Origin: Psychrobacter sp. JCM 18902
GTDB lineage: Bacteria > Pseudomonadota > Gammaproteobacteria > Pseudomonadales > Moraxellaceae
NCBI RefSeq assembly: GCF_904846615.1
Contig: NZ_CAJHBK010000001.1
Span: 992,001-1,056,000, forward strand
Direction: 5' to 3'
Length of the DNA stretch: 64,000 nt
The notes beneath the pieces were generated by a model, which was not told the origin of the DNA, did not search any database, and worked only from the letters and a program-made list of their open reading frames with translations. The position numbers were made by a program, and so were the translations under genes. Positions 37,507-47,005 of this stretch are shown one piece after another (positions within the stretch are counted from its first letter, which is position 1; each line of letters begins with the position of its first letter).

Positions 37507-37866
37507 AAATAATTCCTACAATAAAGAAGTTGGTTTTTGAATAAAATAGGCAAATTCGACTTTTAGGGATGTTGTTATTACCGCTTTTTTACCAGCAAAA
37601 ATACTGGCTGAAGTGCGAAAACTGAGTTGCTAGTTGCTAGTTGCTAGTTGCTAGTTGCTAGTTGCCAATTGGGAGGTTTCTCACAACAGACCATATTTTA
37701 TTGCACTCGCAGGCGAAAGTGTTTTTTAAATTGGACTGATGATAGTTGAATTAACAATAAAGGCCGACTGCAAAAGTGATGTGATGTGGATCAAGCGCAT
37801 ACTCAGAACGATTGCTTAAATGAATCGTCATAAATCAAATAAAAACAATAGATAGGAAAAAGTAAT
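37507..37866. other. Divergent intergenic region with heptamer repeat
   Basis: This 360-bp region separates the EamA gene (-) from the DUF421 gene (+). It contains the 7-bp tandem repeat at 37625-37666 listed separately. The remainder is AT-rich and must carry both promoters, but I see no unambiguous -35/-10 pair. Confidence 0.4.
37625..37666. repeat. Heptanucleotide tandem repeat (AGTTGCT)6
   Basis: Five perfect copies of AGTTGCT and a sixth ending in C run head to tail. The unit is not a multiple of three and lies outside coding sequence, between two divergent genes. It is a simple-sequence repeat able to change length by slippage. Confidence 0.95.
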
Positions 37867-38550
37867 ATGGATTGGGCAAGTATCTTTATTCATGACACCA
37901 CTTGGGCATTTGCGCTTGAGATATTGGTGCGTGTCAGCGTCATGTTTGTGCTGATTATCTCGTTTTTGCGTTTGACGGGCAAACGCGGCGTCCGTCAGCT
38001 GTCAATCTTTGAGTTGACCATTATTTTATCATTGGGTTCTATCGCAGGTGACCCTATGTTTAACGAGGATTTGCCGATTATTCAGGCGGTGCTGGTCATG
38101 AGCGCCGTTATCCTGCTTTATCGATTGTGCACGTGGATTATGATGGAATTCCAACCTTTTGAAGATTTATTAGAAGGGAAGTCGCTCTATATTGTAGAAG
38201 ACGGAATGCTGGTACTCGATAAGATTAAAAAGGGTAAAATGTCTCATGATGAGTTTTTTACTGAAATGCGCCAACAAGGGGTTGAGCATTTGGGTCAAGT
38301 GCGTACAGGCTTGCTAGAGACAGACGGTAATTTTAGTATATTGTTATATCCGCCTGAAAACACTGGCTACGGTATGCCGCTTTTCCCTAAGCAGTATCAA
38401 CCCGTCGAAGAGATAGAGTCAGAGACGTATTATGCATGTATGCATTGCGGCTATGTCGATCATATATCTGACCCAAATCAGCTCTGTGAACGCTGTGAGA
38501 ATGGATGTCGAGACTGGGCAAAGGCCTTGAATAGTGAGATCATTAGATGA
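37867..38550 (+). CDS. DUF421 (YetF-like) membrane protein
   Basis: This 227-residue protein has three N-terminal membrane helices (about 14-36, 43-62, 70-90) followed by a soluble domain. The segment FLRLTGKRGVRQLSIFELTIILSLGSIAGDPM and the later LLEGKSLYIVEDGMLVLDKI are the DUF421/YetF signature. The C-terminus has two CxxC-type pairs (CMHCGY and CERCENGC), which look like a small zinc-binding tail not seen in short members. Members are linked to sporulation or membrane physiology in Bacillus; the role here is unknown. Confidence 0.87.
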   Translation: MDWASIFIHDTTWAFALEILVRVSVMFVLIISFLRLTGKRGVRQLSIFELTIILSLGSIAGDPMFNEDLPIIQAVLVMSAVILLYRLCTWIMMEFQPFEDLLEGKSLYIVEDGMLVLDKIKKGKMSHDEFFTEMRQQGVEHLGQVRTGLLETDGNFSILLYPPENTGYGMPLFPKQYQPVEEIESETYYACMHCGYVDHISDPNQLCERCENGCRDWAKALNSEIIR

Positions 38551-38689
38551 TAATAAATGAGATGATAGCTATATGAACTATCTATGAGTAGATCGAGCGG
38601 TCTTATGTGGGCAGGCTTAATAATAGCCAATGATACCAACGTAAGACAGACAGCCCTAGGCTAAACGCTTTTAACATGTCCTATCTGAG

Positions 38690-40282
38690 TTAGGCAATTT
38701 TATACCAATCAATTTTACGCGTCATGACCATCACGCAAGCGAGTAGCACAAAACAGAAGACAGCACCAAGCAATAAATTCATATCTTCGGTGGTTAATAT
38801 GCCGAAAAACGCCGCATACAATCCTGCCAATGTGACAGTGAAAATCGCCGCTCGCTTGACGCCGCCCAGTACATAATAAGTATACCAACCAATGAGTCCA
38901 ACACAGGCGCTGGCAGCAATGGCATACGCTTTCCAAAAGACAATTTGCTCAGCAAGTGGTAATAGTAAAACATAAAACACAAACAGCGCACAACCGACCA
39001 ACAGATATTGAATAGGGTGAATACGACTGGATTTAATGACTTCGAATAAGAAGAAAGTGCCGAATGATACTAAGATTAATAATAAGGCATATTTCATCGT
39101 TCGTTCAGTTTGTAAATACACATCATTAGGCTCAGCAAAACTCACACCAAAGCTGTTTAGGCGCACCTTTCGATAGCTATCAGGTATGGCAGTGGCTTCT
39201 GCTGTAGCAGCGCCTTCCATTGCTATAAGCGCATCACCAGAAGCCATTGACTGGCTGTTGTTATCGAGAGTGGCCTGACTGGTGACGACACATCGGTTGT
39301 TGGCTATGCTGACACACTGCGACAAATCTTGATTGTTGGCTATTGTTAAATACTGATTTTGCCAACTGGCTTCAAAACCTTTAGCGGTAAGTTTCTTGGC
39401 ATTGGGGAGCGCCTTACCAATAAAGTTTGGCGCATGCCAATTACTGCGCATCGTTAAGTTAAAGTTTTGTCCAGTCGGCACGGTGCTTACATTGCTAATA
39501 CCAGCTAACGGTAAATCAATGACGATTTCTGTACTGGTCAATGACTCGCTAGCACCGTTAGTAGCAAGGGCGTTATTGCCATTCTGCTGGCTCGTTATAT
39601 TTTTTATTGAACGCTGTAATATATCTTGCGAAATAGCTACTTCTACATAGGTCAGATTTTTCAGCAGCGCTGTCTGAGGGTAGGTCGCTTTTATCGGTTT
39701 TTTATCAATGGTCACCGTTGGTAGCGTCGCCACGCCGCGCAGATCTGATACTGGAATAATCAATTTTGCTGCATTCCAGTGGATGATGGTTTTTTCGGTC
39801 TGGGTGTTATTTTTATTGGTGGGTGTGTTGATGGAGCCTTGTGCGTTACTAGTTTTGCTCGTAGTGTCATATAAGCTGCTGATGGCTTGATCAAATGTAT
39901 AGCGCTGGTCAAATGTCAACGCACCATCATAACTAGTCGCATGATAGATGCCACGTTTGTAGGTATCAGTGCTGACTTCAAGATTTTGTATGGCTTGGGT
40001 CTGACTGGCAAAGATAATTTCATTTTTTAAATAGGATGGTGCACATTTACTGGTTGTTTCAGGTGCTGTAATCTGACATTCAGGTGTAATTGTGGTAGGG
40101 ATGATGATAAATGGGGTGATGACTTCTTGCGGATTGACGTGCTGCTGGGCAATTTCTTTAACCACCGACGCGGCATAATTTTGTCGTTCGTAGATGACTG
40201 AGCCAATCATACCGAGACCGATGGCAAAAATAATACAAAGCCCGGCGATGATGGACAATTTAGTCAATAGTGTTTTTTGCAT
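38690..40282 (-). CDS. creD: Inner membrane protein CreD
   Basis: CreD family, 530 residues. One N-terminal helix (about 7-30) is followed by a periplasmic domain of about 350 residues that contains LAGISNVSTVPTGQNFNLTMRSNWHAPNFIGKALP-type beta repeats. Five to six C-terminal helices begin at YALLLILVSFGTFFLFEVIKSSRIHPIQYLLVG, the most conserved stretch. In enterobacteria and Stenotrophomonas CreD is induced by CreBC and affects envelope integrity and beta-lactam response. No creB or creC lies beside it here. A Ser/Asn/Thr-rich insert (about 120-160) is lineage-specific. It could form a unit with yqhA upstream, though 145 bp separates them. Confidence 0.92.
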   Translation of the reverse strand: MQKTLLTKLSIIAGLCIIFAIGLGMIGSVIYERQNYAASVVKEIAQQHVNPQEVITPFIIIPTTITPECQITAPETTSKCAPSYLKNEIIFASQTQAIQNLEVSTDTYKRGIYHATSYDGALTFDQRYTFDQAISSLYDTTSKTSNAQGSINTPTNKNNTQTEKTIIHWNAAKLIIPVSDLRGVATLPTVTIDKKPIKATYPQTALLKNLTYVEVAISQDILQRSIKNITSQQNGNNALATNGASESLTSTEIVIDLPLAGISNVSTVPTGQNFNLTMRSNWHAPNFIGKALPNAKKLTAKGFEASWQNQYLTIANNQDLSQCVSIANNRCVVTSQATLDNNSQSMASGDALIAMEGAATAEATAIPDSYRKVRLNSFGVSFAEPNDVYLQTERTMKYALLLILVSFGTFFLFEVIKSSRIHPIQYLLVGCALFVFYVLLLPLAEQIVFWKAYAIAASACVGLIGWYTYYVLGGVKRAAIFTVTLAGLYAAFFGILTTEDMNLLLGAVFCFVLLACVMVMTRKIDWYKIA

Positions 40283-40426
40283 GAAAGCTCCTCATATGAA
40301 TCTTTAGTCCAAAACTGTGCATATAACAGTCAGTAGGTTCAAAGAAGATCATAGAGGAGAGATGAAGAAAAAATATGTAAGAACGATGGAGAGTGTGTGA
40401 AAAATAAGCCTTAGTGTTTTCTGGCA

Positions 40427-40951
40427 TCAGTGTTTTTTAGTATCACCAACCACTTTATCCATAATAGCAAATAATAAACCAGACAACACAAAAGTCATAT
40501 GAATGATGACTTTCCACATGAGTTTGTCCGCTTCACCCTCACTCAATTCATTAGGAATATCCATAAACGATTTTAATAGATCAATCGCAGAAATAGCGAC
40601 GATGGCACCGATGACTTTTAGTTTTAGACCAGAAAAATCTACTTTGCCCATCCAACTAGGTCGATCAACGTGATCACCAGTGTCAATTTTTGAGACAAAT
40701 ATTTCATAACCACTAAATATGATAATTAATAATAAACTGGCTACTAAGGAGAGGTCGACCAACACTAATATATTAACAATGACGTCTGATACAGAAGCGC
40801 TAAATACAGTATTGAACATCATGACTGTTTTTTGAATGAACTTTATAAATAATAAAATAATCCCTAAGACCAGCCCTAAATAAAAAGGCGCTAATATCCA
40901 GCGGCTGTTAAAGATGGTTTTTTCTAGGTATCGTTCAATGTTTTTTAGCAT
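40427..40951 (-). CDS. yqhA: UPF0114 family membrane protein, YqhA
   Basis: This 174-residue protein matches TIGR00645/UPF0114 over its whole length: the start ERYLEKTIFNSRWILAPFYLGL, the DLSLVASLLLIIIFSGYEIFVSK core, and the closing MTFVLSGLLFAIMDK. It has four membrane helices. The function is unknown. SD-like GAGATC precedes the ATG. Confidence 0.92.
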   Translation of the reverse strand: MLKNIERYLEKTIFNSRWILAPFYLGLVLGIILLFIKFIQKTVMMFNTVFSASVSDVIVNILVLVDLSLVASLLLIIIFSGYEIFVSKIDTGDHVDRPSWMGKVDFSGLKLKVIGAIVAISAIDLLKSFMDIPNELSEGEADKLMWKVIIHMTFVLSGLLFAIMDKVVGDTKKH

Positions 40952-41019
40952 GGAGATCTCTTAAGGCTCTTAAAGGTAAGGTTGTAGGTCATTTATTTAT
41001 AACGTGGTATAGGATGGAT

Positions 41020-41601
41020 TTAAGAAAGCCATTCGAGCACTTGTTGTACCCGCTCATCTCTATCACCACCTATGCGATGAAATGGCTTTTGGTGACGGGT
41101 CAGCTGACTTTCAAAATAAGCACTGATTTCATCACGTTGATGGGGGCTATCACGCAAATCATCGGCGACCCACGGAATATCAACTTCGGTTAATAAAATC
41201 AAGTCATAATGATGTGTTAACGCCGCTTGGATAAGTGCATCAGGGCAATCACCATAATACCAATTAGAATAAACCATTAGCTCAAATAAACTGGTGTCAC
41301 AAAACAAGTAGCTGCTATCGGAATTTTGCGCGGCTTGTGCGGCGAGCTTATTTTCTAACTCAATTTGACCTTGTGCAATAGGGAGTAAATCCTCCCAAGT
41401 GCAAGTTAAGTGTTCCTTATTCCATTTCGCTTGTAGATAGGTGCGCATGTATTCTGGCACCCAAGGGCAGCCAAAATGCGCTGCCAAGTCGCGACATAGC
41501 GTGGTCTTACCAGTGCTCTCTGTCCCTAGGATAGCGACATTGATGACCGATTTAGGCGTATGCTGCTTTAGGTTGCAAGCGGTAACGTCGTTGCCATTCA
41601 T
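41020..41601 (-). CDS. NadR-type nicotinamide riboside kinase
   Basis: This 193-residue P-loop kinase opens VAILGTESTGKTTLCRDLAAHFG, the Walker A typical of the NadR kinase domain and related ATPases. PEYMRTYL, FCDTSLFELMVYSNWYYG, and LLTEVDIPWVADDLRDSP follow, all conserved in ribosylnicotinamide kinases. It lacks the adenylyltransferase and DNA-binding domains of enteric NadR. It overlaps the end of pnuC by 50 nt. It should phosphorylate imported nicotinamide riboside to NMN, trapping it for NAD synthesis. Confidence 0.88.
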   Translation of the reverse strand: MNGNDVTACNLKQHTPKSVINVAILGTESTGKTTLCRDLAAHFGCPWVPEYMRTYLQAKWNKEHLTCTWEDLLPIAQGQIELENKLAAQAAQNSDSSYLFCDTSLFELMVYSNWYYGDCPDALIQAALTHHYDLILLTEVDIPWVADDLRDSPHQRDEISAYFESQLTRHQKPFHRIGGDRDERVQQVLEWLS

Positions 41602-42313
41602 AGTAAGCCCAAATTGCGATAAGAGTGAAGACTACGTATTGTAGCGCAGTAAAAGTGAGACCTTTATAAAAGTATAGCGGGACTGAAATAGCATCGGCGA
41701 TTATCCAGAGTATCCAATGCTCAATTTTGCGCCGCGCCATCAGCCACATCGCCATCAAAAACAGCGCGGTGGTCAGCATATCGGTGTAATCGACCCACGT
41801 AAATAAATGCAAACCTAATACCGCGCCATCAAAGCTAAAGTTATTATTGATGACTGGTCTGAAGTAATACACTAACGCGACAAAGGCAATAGTCGCCGAG
41901 GCTAGTAAGGCGAGTATTGGCACATCTTTTTTATCGAGATGTTCTACTTGAATAGCATTCTGGGCGTTAGTCCTTGCTAACGACTCATTTTGCTGCTGAC
42001 CAGTAGGGTTGATATAGTCTTGCTGTTTTTTTATGGCTGTGTTTTTCTTACTCTGTGTCCAATTGATCCAGCCATATAGACTCATCACCGTATAGTAGGC
42101 ATTGATAAACATATCGCCAAATAATTGCCATTTCCACAATAGATAAACAAATATAGCGGTGCTGACGAGACCGATCGGAAATACCAAAATATTGGTTCTG
42201 CTGGCGAGTAAGACACTTGCTACCCCAAATATGACAGCAATCAATTCAAGAGCAATAAAGACAGTGGGATAGTCAGCGTATTGTCCAAATAACCAGTTAA
42301 AAATTTCTACCAT
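41552..42313 (-). CDS. pnuC: Nicotinamide riboside transporter PnuC
   Basis: PnuC, about 253 residues, is a seven-helix facilitator for nicotinamide riboside. Motifs are LIAVIFGVASVLLASRTNILVFPIGLVST, INAYYTVMSLYGWINWTQ, and the late WILWIIADAISVPLYFYKGLTFTALQYVVF. The hydrophilic stretch at about 105-135 is longer than in most homologues. A TTG at 42325 also opens the frame, but GGGA sits 5-6 nt before the ATG at 42313. Translation of the following kinase starts inside its 3' end, so the two are coupled. Confidence 0.94.
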   Translation of the reverse strand: MVEIFNWLFGQYADYPTVFIALELIAVIFGVASVLLASRTNILVFPIGLVSTAIFVYLLWKWQLFGDMFINAYYTVMSLYGWINWTQSKKNTAIKKQQDYINPTGQQQNESLARTNAQNAIQVEHLDKKDVPILALLASATIAFVALVYYFRPVINNNFSFDGAVLGLHLFTWVDYTDMLTTALFLMAMWLMARRKIEHWILWIIADAISVPLYFYKGLTFTALQYVVFTLIAIWAYYEWQRRYRLQPKAAYA

Positions 42314-42610
42314 GAGTATTCCCAAATATGAGCGGGTTTATGTCTCGCAGTTTTATGCGCTCGAACTGTGAACGCGTCGCTAGCAAAATGCGCCAATTAT
42401 AACGTAGCTGCTCCAAAATGAAGTCAGGACTTTGCTTATTTTTCGCAACAAACAGATTATTTGTAACAAAGTATTAGAAAAATAATTATATTCAGGCATA
42501 ATAAAGGCTCTGATTTTAAGTTTACAGTTATTCACTGAAATCAAACGACTGTTATTTTTCCACTTTTATGCTTATCCCAAGCCCTATAGTAGTAGACAAG
42601 GAAGCTTATC

Positions 42611-43756
42611 ATGACGACTTGTATCACAGGCACTGGCCTGTATATTCCGCCTTATAGCATCAGTAATGAAGAGCTAGTAGATTCATTTAATAAGTATGTT
42701 GAGAATTATAATGCAAAGCATGCTGACGAGATAGCAGCAGGAACTTTGACTGCCCTAGAGCCTTCTTCAGCGGCCTTTATCGAAAAAGTATCTGGTATCA
42801 AATCACGTTATGTGATGGAAAAGGATGGTATTTTAGATCCTGAAATCATGGCACCAGTGATTCCTTATCGTCATTTAGGTGAAGAGCTGTCTATCATGGC
42901 AGAAATGGGTACTGCGGCTTTGAAAGACGCGCTAGCAGATGCAGGTCTTGAGGCGAATGACCTAGATGGTATCATTCTTGCCTGTTCAAACTTTCAGCGT
43001 ACTTATCCTGCGGTCGCTATCGAAATTCAAAATGCAATCGGTATGATTGGTGGTTTTGCTTATGATATGAACGTCGCTTGTAGTGCCGCGACTTTTGGTC
43101 TATCGCAAGCACATGGCTCTATCGTTTCTGGTCTGGCTAAGCGCATCGCTGTGGTCAACGTTGAGATTACCTCGGCGCATCTAAACTGGCGTAACCGTGA
43201 CAGCCACTTTATCTTTGGCGATGTCGCAACAGCATCTATCATCGAAGAGCTAGACACGCCAAAAGGTTATGAGATTCTTAACTCTAAGCTATTTACCCAG
43301 TTTTCGACCAATATCAAAAACGAATACGGCTTTATGGATCGCTCAGAGTTCTTAGCGGCACAGACTGAGATGTATCCAGACATTAAAGAGCCAGTCACCG
43401 ACAAGCTATTCTTACAAAATGGTCGAAAAGTGTTCCGTGAAGTCTGTCCAAAGGTTTCAGAGGTCATCACTGAGCATTTACAAGAAAACGATATCGCAAC
43501 GTCTGATGTTAAAATGATGTGGCTGCACCAAGCCAACGCCAATATGTTGGATTTAATCCTACGTACGGTCATCGGTAAAGAAGCGGATAAAGCGATTGTG
43601 CCAAGTGTCATTGCTGAATTTGCTAACACCAGTTCAGCCAGTCCGATGATTGTTTTCCATCGCTATAAAGATGAGCTGGCATCAGGTGATTTGGGTGTTA
43701 TCTGTTCATTTGGTGCTGGTTACTCTATCGGTTCAGTGTTGGTGCGTAAGGTTTAA
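42611..43756 (+). CDS. fabH: Beta-ketoacyl-ACP synthase III-like enzyme
   Basis: This 381-residue thiolase-fold condensing enzyme has the FabH catalytic triad. Cys157 lies in [10 protein letters not shown], His in WLHQANANM and Asn in [12 protein letters not shown]. It is about 60 residues longer than E. coli FabH because of an N-terminal insert ([21 protein letters not shown] and following). This matches the long FabH-like proteins of Pseudomonas and Acinetobacter. It may start fatty-acid synthesis from acetyl- or short acyl-CoA, or divert beta-oxidation intermediates. It is not in a fab cluster. AAGGAAG precedes the ATG. Confidence 0.9.
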   Translation: MTTCITGTGLYIPPYSISNEELVDSFNKYVENYNAKHADEIAAGTLTALEPSSAAFIEKVSGIKSRYVMEKDGILDPEIMAPVIPYRHLGEELSIMAEMGTAALKDALADAGLEANDLDGIILACSNFQRTYPAVAIEIQNAIGMIGGFAYDMNVACSAATFGLSQAHGSIVSGLAKRIAVVNVEITSAHLNWRNRDSHFIFGDVATASIIEELDTPKGYEILNSKLFTQFSTNIKNEYGFMDRSEFLAAQTEMYPDIKEPVTDKLFLQNGRKVFREVCPKVSEVITEHLQENDIATSDVKMMWLHQANANMLDLILRTVIGKEADKAIVPSVIAEFANTSSASPMIVFHRYKDELASGDLGVICSFGAGYSIGSVLVRKV

Positions 43757-43781
43757 TTTTTAAAGTACAATCTGTTACTAG

Positions 43782-43828
43782 AGGGTGTCCTCAATTTTAT
43801 CAGCACTTTCAAAATGAGGACACGCCCT
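43782..43828. repeat. REP-like imperfect inverted repeat
   Basis: AGGG-TGTCCTCA-TTTT on the left (43782-43798) pairs with AAAATGAGGACACGCCCT on the right (43811-43828), with a 2-nt and a 1-nt bulge and a 12-nt loop. The right-hand end plus AAT (43818-43831) recurs with one mismatch at 27390-27403. It resembles an intergenic palindromic element or the fused ends of a lost insertion sequence. Confidence 0.55.
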
Positions 43829-43831
43829 AAT

Positions 43832-43867
43832 AAAAAATAGCTAAGAGCAATCTTAGCTATTTTTTTG
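43832..43867 (+). terminator. Intrinsic terminator of fabH
   Basis: AAAAATAGCTAAGA / TCTTAGCTATTTTT surround a 4-nt GCAA loop, followed by more T residues. Confidence 0.9.
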
Positions 43868-44011
43868 TCTGTTATTTTTATTATGAGCATTTAATCACAT
43901 TATTTAAGCAATATATTATTCAAGAATGAGGCGCTATTTGAGAATATAACGGGAAGAATGCTTAGAATATCGACAAGAATGCGTAGAGGTTTTAATTTAT
44001 CCCGAAAAATT

Positions 44012-44020
44012 TGCTATAAT
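44012..44020 (+). promoter_or_regulatory. Extended -10 promoter of prfA
   Basis: TGCTATAAT is a perfect extended -10 element. TTAATT stands 17 bp upstream as a weak -35. The start would be near 44027, giving a leader of about 32 nt before the prfA ATG. Confidence 0.65.
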
Positions 44021-44058
44021 CACGGTCTTATTCCTCTCATCCAATTAAAAGTCCTTTT

Positions 44059-45150
44059 ATGAAAGAATCCTTACGCCTGCGTTTAGACCAGATGGTAGAC
44101 CGTTATGAAGAGGTCACCGCCTTATTATCAGATCCTAGTATCATCAGCGATAATAATAAATTCCGTGAATTGTCTGTCGAGCACAGCGACTTGATGGATA
44201 TCACCACTTTATGGCAGAACTATGTGCGTGCAGAAACGGATCAGGCTGATGCAGAGGCTATGCTGGCTGATGCATCAGATCCTGACATGAAAGAGATGAT
44301 GCAAGAAGAGATTGATAACGCCCGCGAGACCATCGTAGAGATGGAAGAGGCGCTCAATGTCATGATGCTACCAAAAGATCCAAATGATAAAGTGCCAGCA
44401 TTTTTGGAAATTCGAGCGGGTACAGGTGGTGATGAAGCCGCGATTTTCTCTGGTGACTTGTTCCGTATGTACCAAAAATACGCGCAGACACAAGGCTGGA
44501 CAGTGGAAGTGCTGTCGGCAAGTGAAGGCGAGCATGGCGGTTATAAAGAAATCATCACTCGCGTATCAGGCAACAGCGTGTATGGGCGTTTAAAGTTTGA
44601 ATCTGGCGTACACCGTGTGCAGCGTGTGCCTGAAACCGAAAGCCAAGGTCGCGTGCATACCTCAGCTTGTACCGTGGCGGTGATGCCTGAAGTTGAGATT
44701 GATGATACAGTGGATCTAAACCCAGCCGATATCCGCTTTGACACTTTCCGTTCAAGTGGTGCGGGTGGTCAGCACGTTAACACCACTGACTCAGCCGTAC
44801 GTTTGACCCACATTCCAACGGGTACCGTGGTAGAGTGTCAGCAAGAGCGTAGCCAGCACAAAAACCGCGCGCAAGCGATGAAAATGCTGATTTCAAAGAT
44901 TCAGCAAGTCAAAGTACAGGCTCAAGTTGATGCCGCAGATACCATCCGTCGTGATTTGGTCGGTAGTGGCGATCGCTCAGAACGTATTCGCACTTATAAT
45001 TTCCCACAAGGTCGCATGACCGATCACCGTATCAACCTGACGTTATACAAGCTTGATGCCATTATGGAAGGCGACTTGGATGAGATTCTTGATGCACTGT
45101 TGCGTGAGCATCAAGCTGATTTGATGGCGAGCATCGGCGGTGGTGATTAG
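44059..45150 (+). CDS. prfA: Peptide chain release factor 1
   Basis: RF1, 363 residues, terminates translation at UAA and UAG. The GGQ peptidyl-hydrolysis motif is at residues 236-238 ([20 protein letters not shown]). [47 protein letters not shown] and the C-terminal [20 protein letters not shown] are standard. The GGQ glutamine is normally methylated by PrmC, whose gene often follows prfA. Here no prmC is present and lysS follows after a hairpin. Confidence 0.98.
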   Translation: MKESLRLRLDQMVDRYEEVTALLSDPSIISDNNKFRELSVEHSDLMDITTLWQNYVRAETDQADAEAMLADASDPDMKEMMQEEIDNARETIVEMEEALNVMMLPKDPNDKVPAFLEIRAGTGGDEAAIFSGDLFRMYQKYAQTQGWTVEVLSASEGEHGGYKEIITRVSGNSVYGRLKFESGVHRVQRVPETESQGRVHTSACTVAVMPEVEIDDTVDLNPADIRFDTFRSSGAGGQHVNTTDSAVRLTHIPTGTVVECQQERSQHKNRAQAMKMLISKIQQVKVQAQVDAADTIRRDLVGSGDRSERIRTYNFPQGRMTDHRINLTLYKLDAIMEGDLDEILDALLREHQADLMASIGGGD

Positions 45151-45218
45151 TAACCATCAGGATATTAATGACTGGAGGCTCAATAGCTGGTCGTGAATCC
45201 ATTAATTCATAAAAGCGT

Positions 45219-45249
45219 GACACTGTCTAGATGACAGTGTCTGTTTGTT
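45219..45249 (+). terminator. Probable terminator of prfA
   Basis: GACACTGTC / GACAGTGTC surround a 5-nt loop, followed by the broken T run TGTTTGTTT. Confidence 0.7.
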
Positions 45250-45352
45250 TATAGCTGTTTTTTTTACGGCTATCGACCATGATAATAAGTATAGATTTAA
45301 TTTTGCAGTTTTCGTTTATTTCATTTAATTACCTAACAATATTGAGAGTGTT

Positions 45353-46891
45353 ATGTCAAAGCACAATAATCAGAACCAAGACCAAACCCCAGTTGTAGAA
45401 GACGCTAACGAGCTGATTGCGCAACTGCAAGCCAAGCTAGACGATATCAGTGCTTCAGGCAAACAGCCGTATCCAAATACGTTTAAACGTACTGATTATG
45501 CGCAAGATTTGCAAACTGCTTTTGACGGCGTCTCAAAACAAGAAATTGAAGAAAAAGCGGCGAATGGCGAAAAAACACAGGTCAACGTGGCAGGTCGCGT
45601 CATGCTGAACCGTGGTGCCTTTATTGTTATTCAAGACATGACGGGTCGCATTCAGTTATATGTTGCACGCAAAGAGTTGGATCCAGAGACGTTAGCGACC
45701 ATTAAATCATTAGATTTGGGTGATATTGTTGGCGTATCAGGCTATATCGGTCGCTCAGGCAAGGGCGACTTATATGTGCATATCGAAGAGTTTCAGTTAT
45801 TGACTAAAGCGCTACGTCCAATGCCAAACAAGTTCCATGGTTTAGCTGATGTCGAAGCTCGCTATCGTAATCGTCATCTTGATTTGATGACCAATGAGAC
45901 GACTCGTGATACCTTTATGATTCGCAGTCAAGTCATTAGCGGCATTCGCAAGTTTATGTTAAATGAGCGTTTCATGGAAGTTGAGACGCCGATGATGCAT
46001 CCTATCCCGGGTGGTGCGGTGGCGCGTCCGTTTGTGACGCATCATAACGCTCTAGATATGCCTTTATATCTGCGTATCGCGCCTGAGCTTTACTTGAAGC
46101 GCTTAGTTGTTGGTGGTTTTGAAAGAGTGTTCGAGATTAACCGCAGCTTCCGCAACGAAGGTGTATCAACTCGCCATAATCCTGAATTTACCATGATTGA
46201 ATTCTATCAAGCGTATGCTGATTATCATGACTTGATGGATTTGACCGAACGCTTATTTAATGAATTGGCGATGGATATCTTGGGCACAACTGAGATTACT
46301 TATCAAGAAGAAGCCATCAGTCTAAAAGCGCCATTTATACGTTTGTCTATGTCTGATGCAATTGCAAAATATGCCGAAAATTTCGATATGGCACGTATCA
46401 ATGACCGTGACTATTTGGCAGAGTACGCTTCGACAACGCTTAAACAGCAAGTGAAAGAGGTGTTTGGTGTGGGCAAACTACAGACCATTATCTTTGAAGA
46501 AACCGCTGAACACCAATTGCGTCAGCCAACTTTCATCACTGAATATCCAGCGGAAACTTCACCACTGGCACGCCGTAGTGATGACAATCCTGAAATCACC
46601 GATCGTTTTGAGCTATTCATCGGTGGTCGTGAACTGGCAAACGGCTTTAGCGAGCTTAATGATCCTGCTGATCAGGCAGAACGCTTCCGTGGACAAGTCG
46701 CTGAAAAAGACGCTGGTGATGATGAAGCGATGCATTTTGATGAAGAATACATCGAAGCGCTGTCTTATGGCTTACCACCAACCGCAGGCGAAGGTATCGG
46801 CATTGACCGTTTAGTGATGTTGTTTACCGATTCTGCCAGTATTCGTGATGTGATTTTATTTCCGCATATGCGTCGCAAATTAGAAAGCTAG
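45353..46891 (+). CDS. lysS: Lysyl-tRNA synthetase, class II
   Basis: LysS, 512 residues, charges tRNA-Lys. The N-terminal OB-fold anticodon-binding domain (about 70-170, [28 protein letters not shown]) is followed by class II motif 1 ([20 protein letters not shown]), motif 2 ([26 protein letters not shown]) and motif 3 ([11 protein letters not shown]). SD GAGAG stands before the ATG. There is no hint of PoxA/EpmA type truncation. Confidence 0.98.
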   Translation: MSKHNNQNQDQTPVVEDANELIAQLQAKLDDISASGKQPYPNTFKRTDYAQDLQTAFDGVSKQEIEEKAANGEKTQVNVAGRVMLNRGAFIVIQDMTGRIQLYVARKELDPETLATIKSLDLGDIVGVSGYIGRSGKGDLYVHIEEFQLLTKALRPMPNKFHGLADVEARYRNRHLDLMTNETTRDTFMIRSQVISGIRKFMLNERFMEVETPMMHPIPGGAVARPFVTHHNALDMPLYLRIAPELYLKRLVVGGFERVFEINRSFRNEGVSTRHNPEFTMIEFYQAYADYHDLMDLTERLFNELAMDILGTTEITYQEEAISLKAPFIRLSMSDAIAKYAENFDMARINDRDYLAEYASTTLKQQVKEVFGVGKLQTIIFEETAEHQLRQPTFITEYPAETSPLARRSDDNPEITDRFELFIGGRELANGFSELNDPADQAERFRGQVAEKDAGDDEAMHFDEEYIEALSYGLPPTAGEGIGIDRLVMLFTDSASIRDVILFPHMRRKLES

Positions 46892-47005
46892 AACTGGTTT
46901 ACTTGCCATAAATCCATGCTGGGACTAAACTGAACATAAGAAAGCTCTTTTGCTTTCAATGGAATGGTCCCAGATTCTTTATGAGACCTTATTTATAGGG
47001 ATATC

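Larger units (their letters stand above)
43757..44058. other. Intergenic region between fabH and prfA
   Basis: About 300 bp with, in order, a REP-like hairpin, the fabH terminator, an AT-rich stretch containing the near-duplicated GAATGC(T/G)TAGA (about 43957 and 43977), and the prfA promoter. These items are listed separately. No gene is seen. Confidence 0.5.

Noticed and set aside
37625..37666. CRISPR-like or att-site interpretation of the heptamer repeat
   Set aside because: The units are contiguous with no spacers, only 7 bp, and no integrase or cas gene is nearby.
42314..42610. NAD+ or related riboswitch upstream of pnuC
   Set aside because: I could not trace a conserved riboswitch core in the pnuC leader; only short unconvincing hairpins are present.
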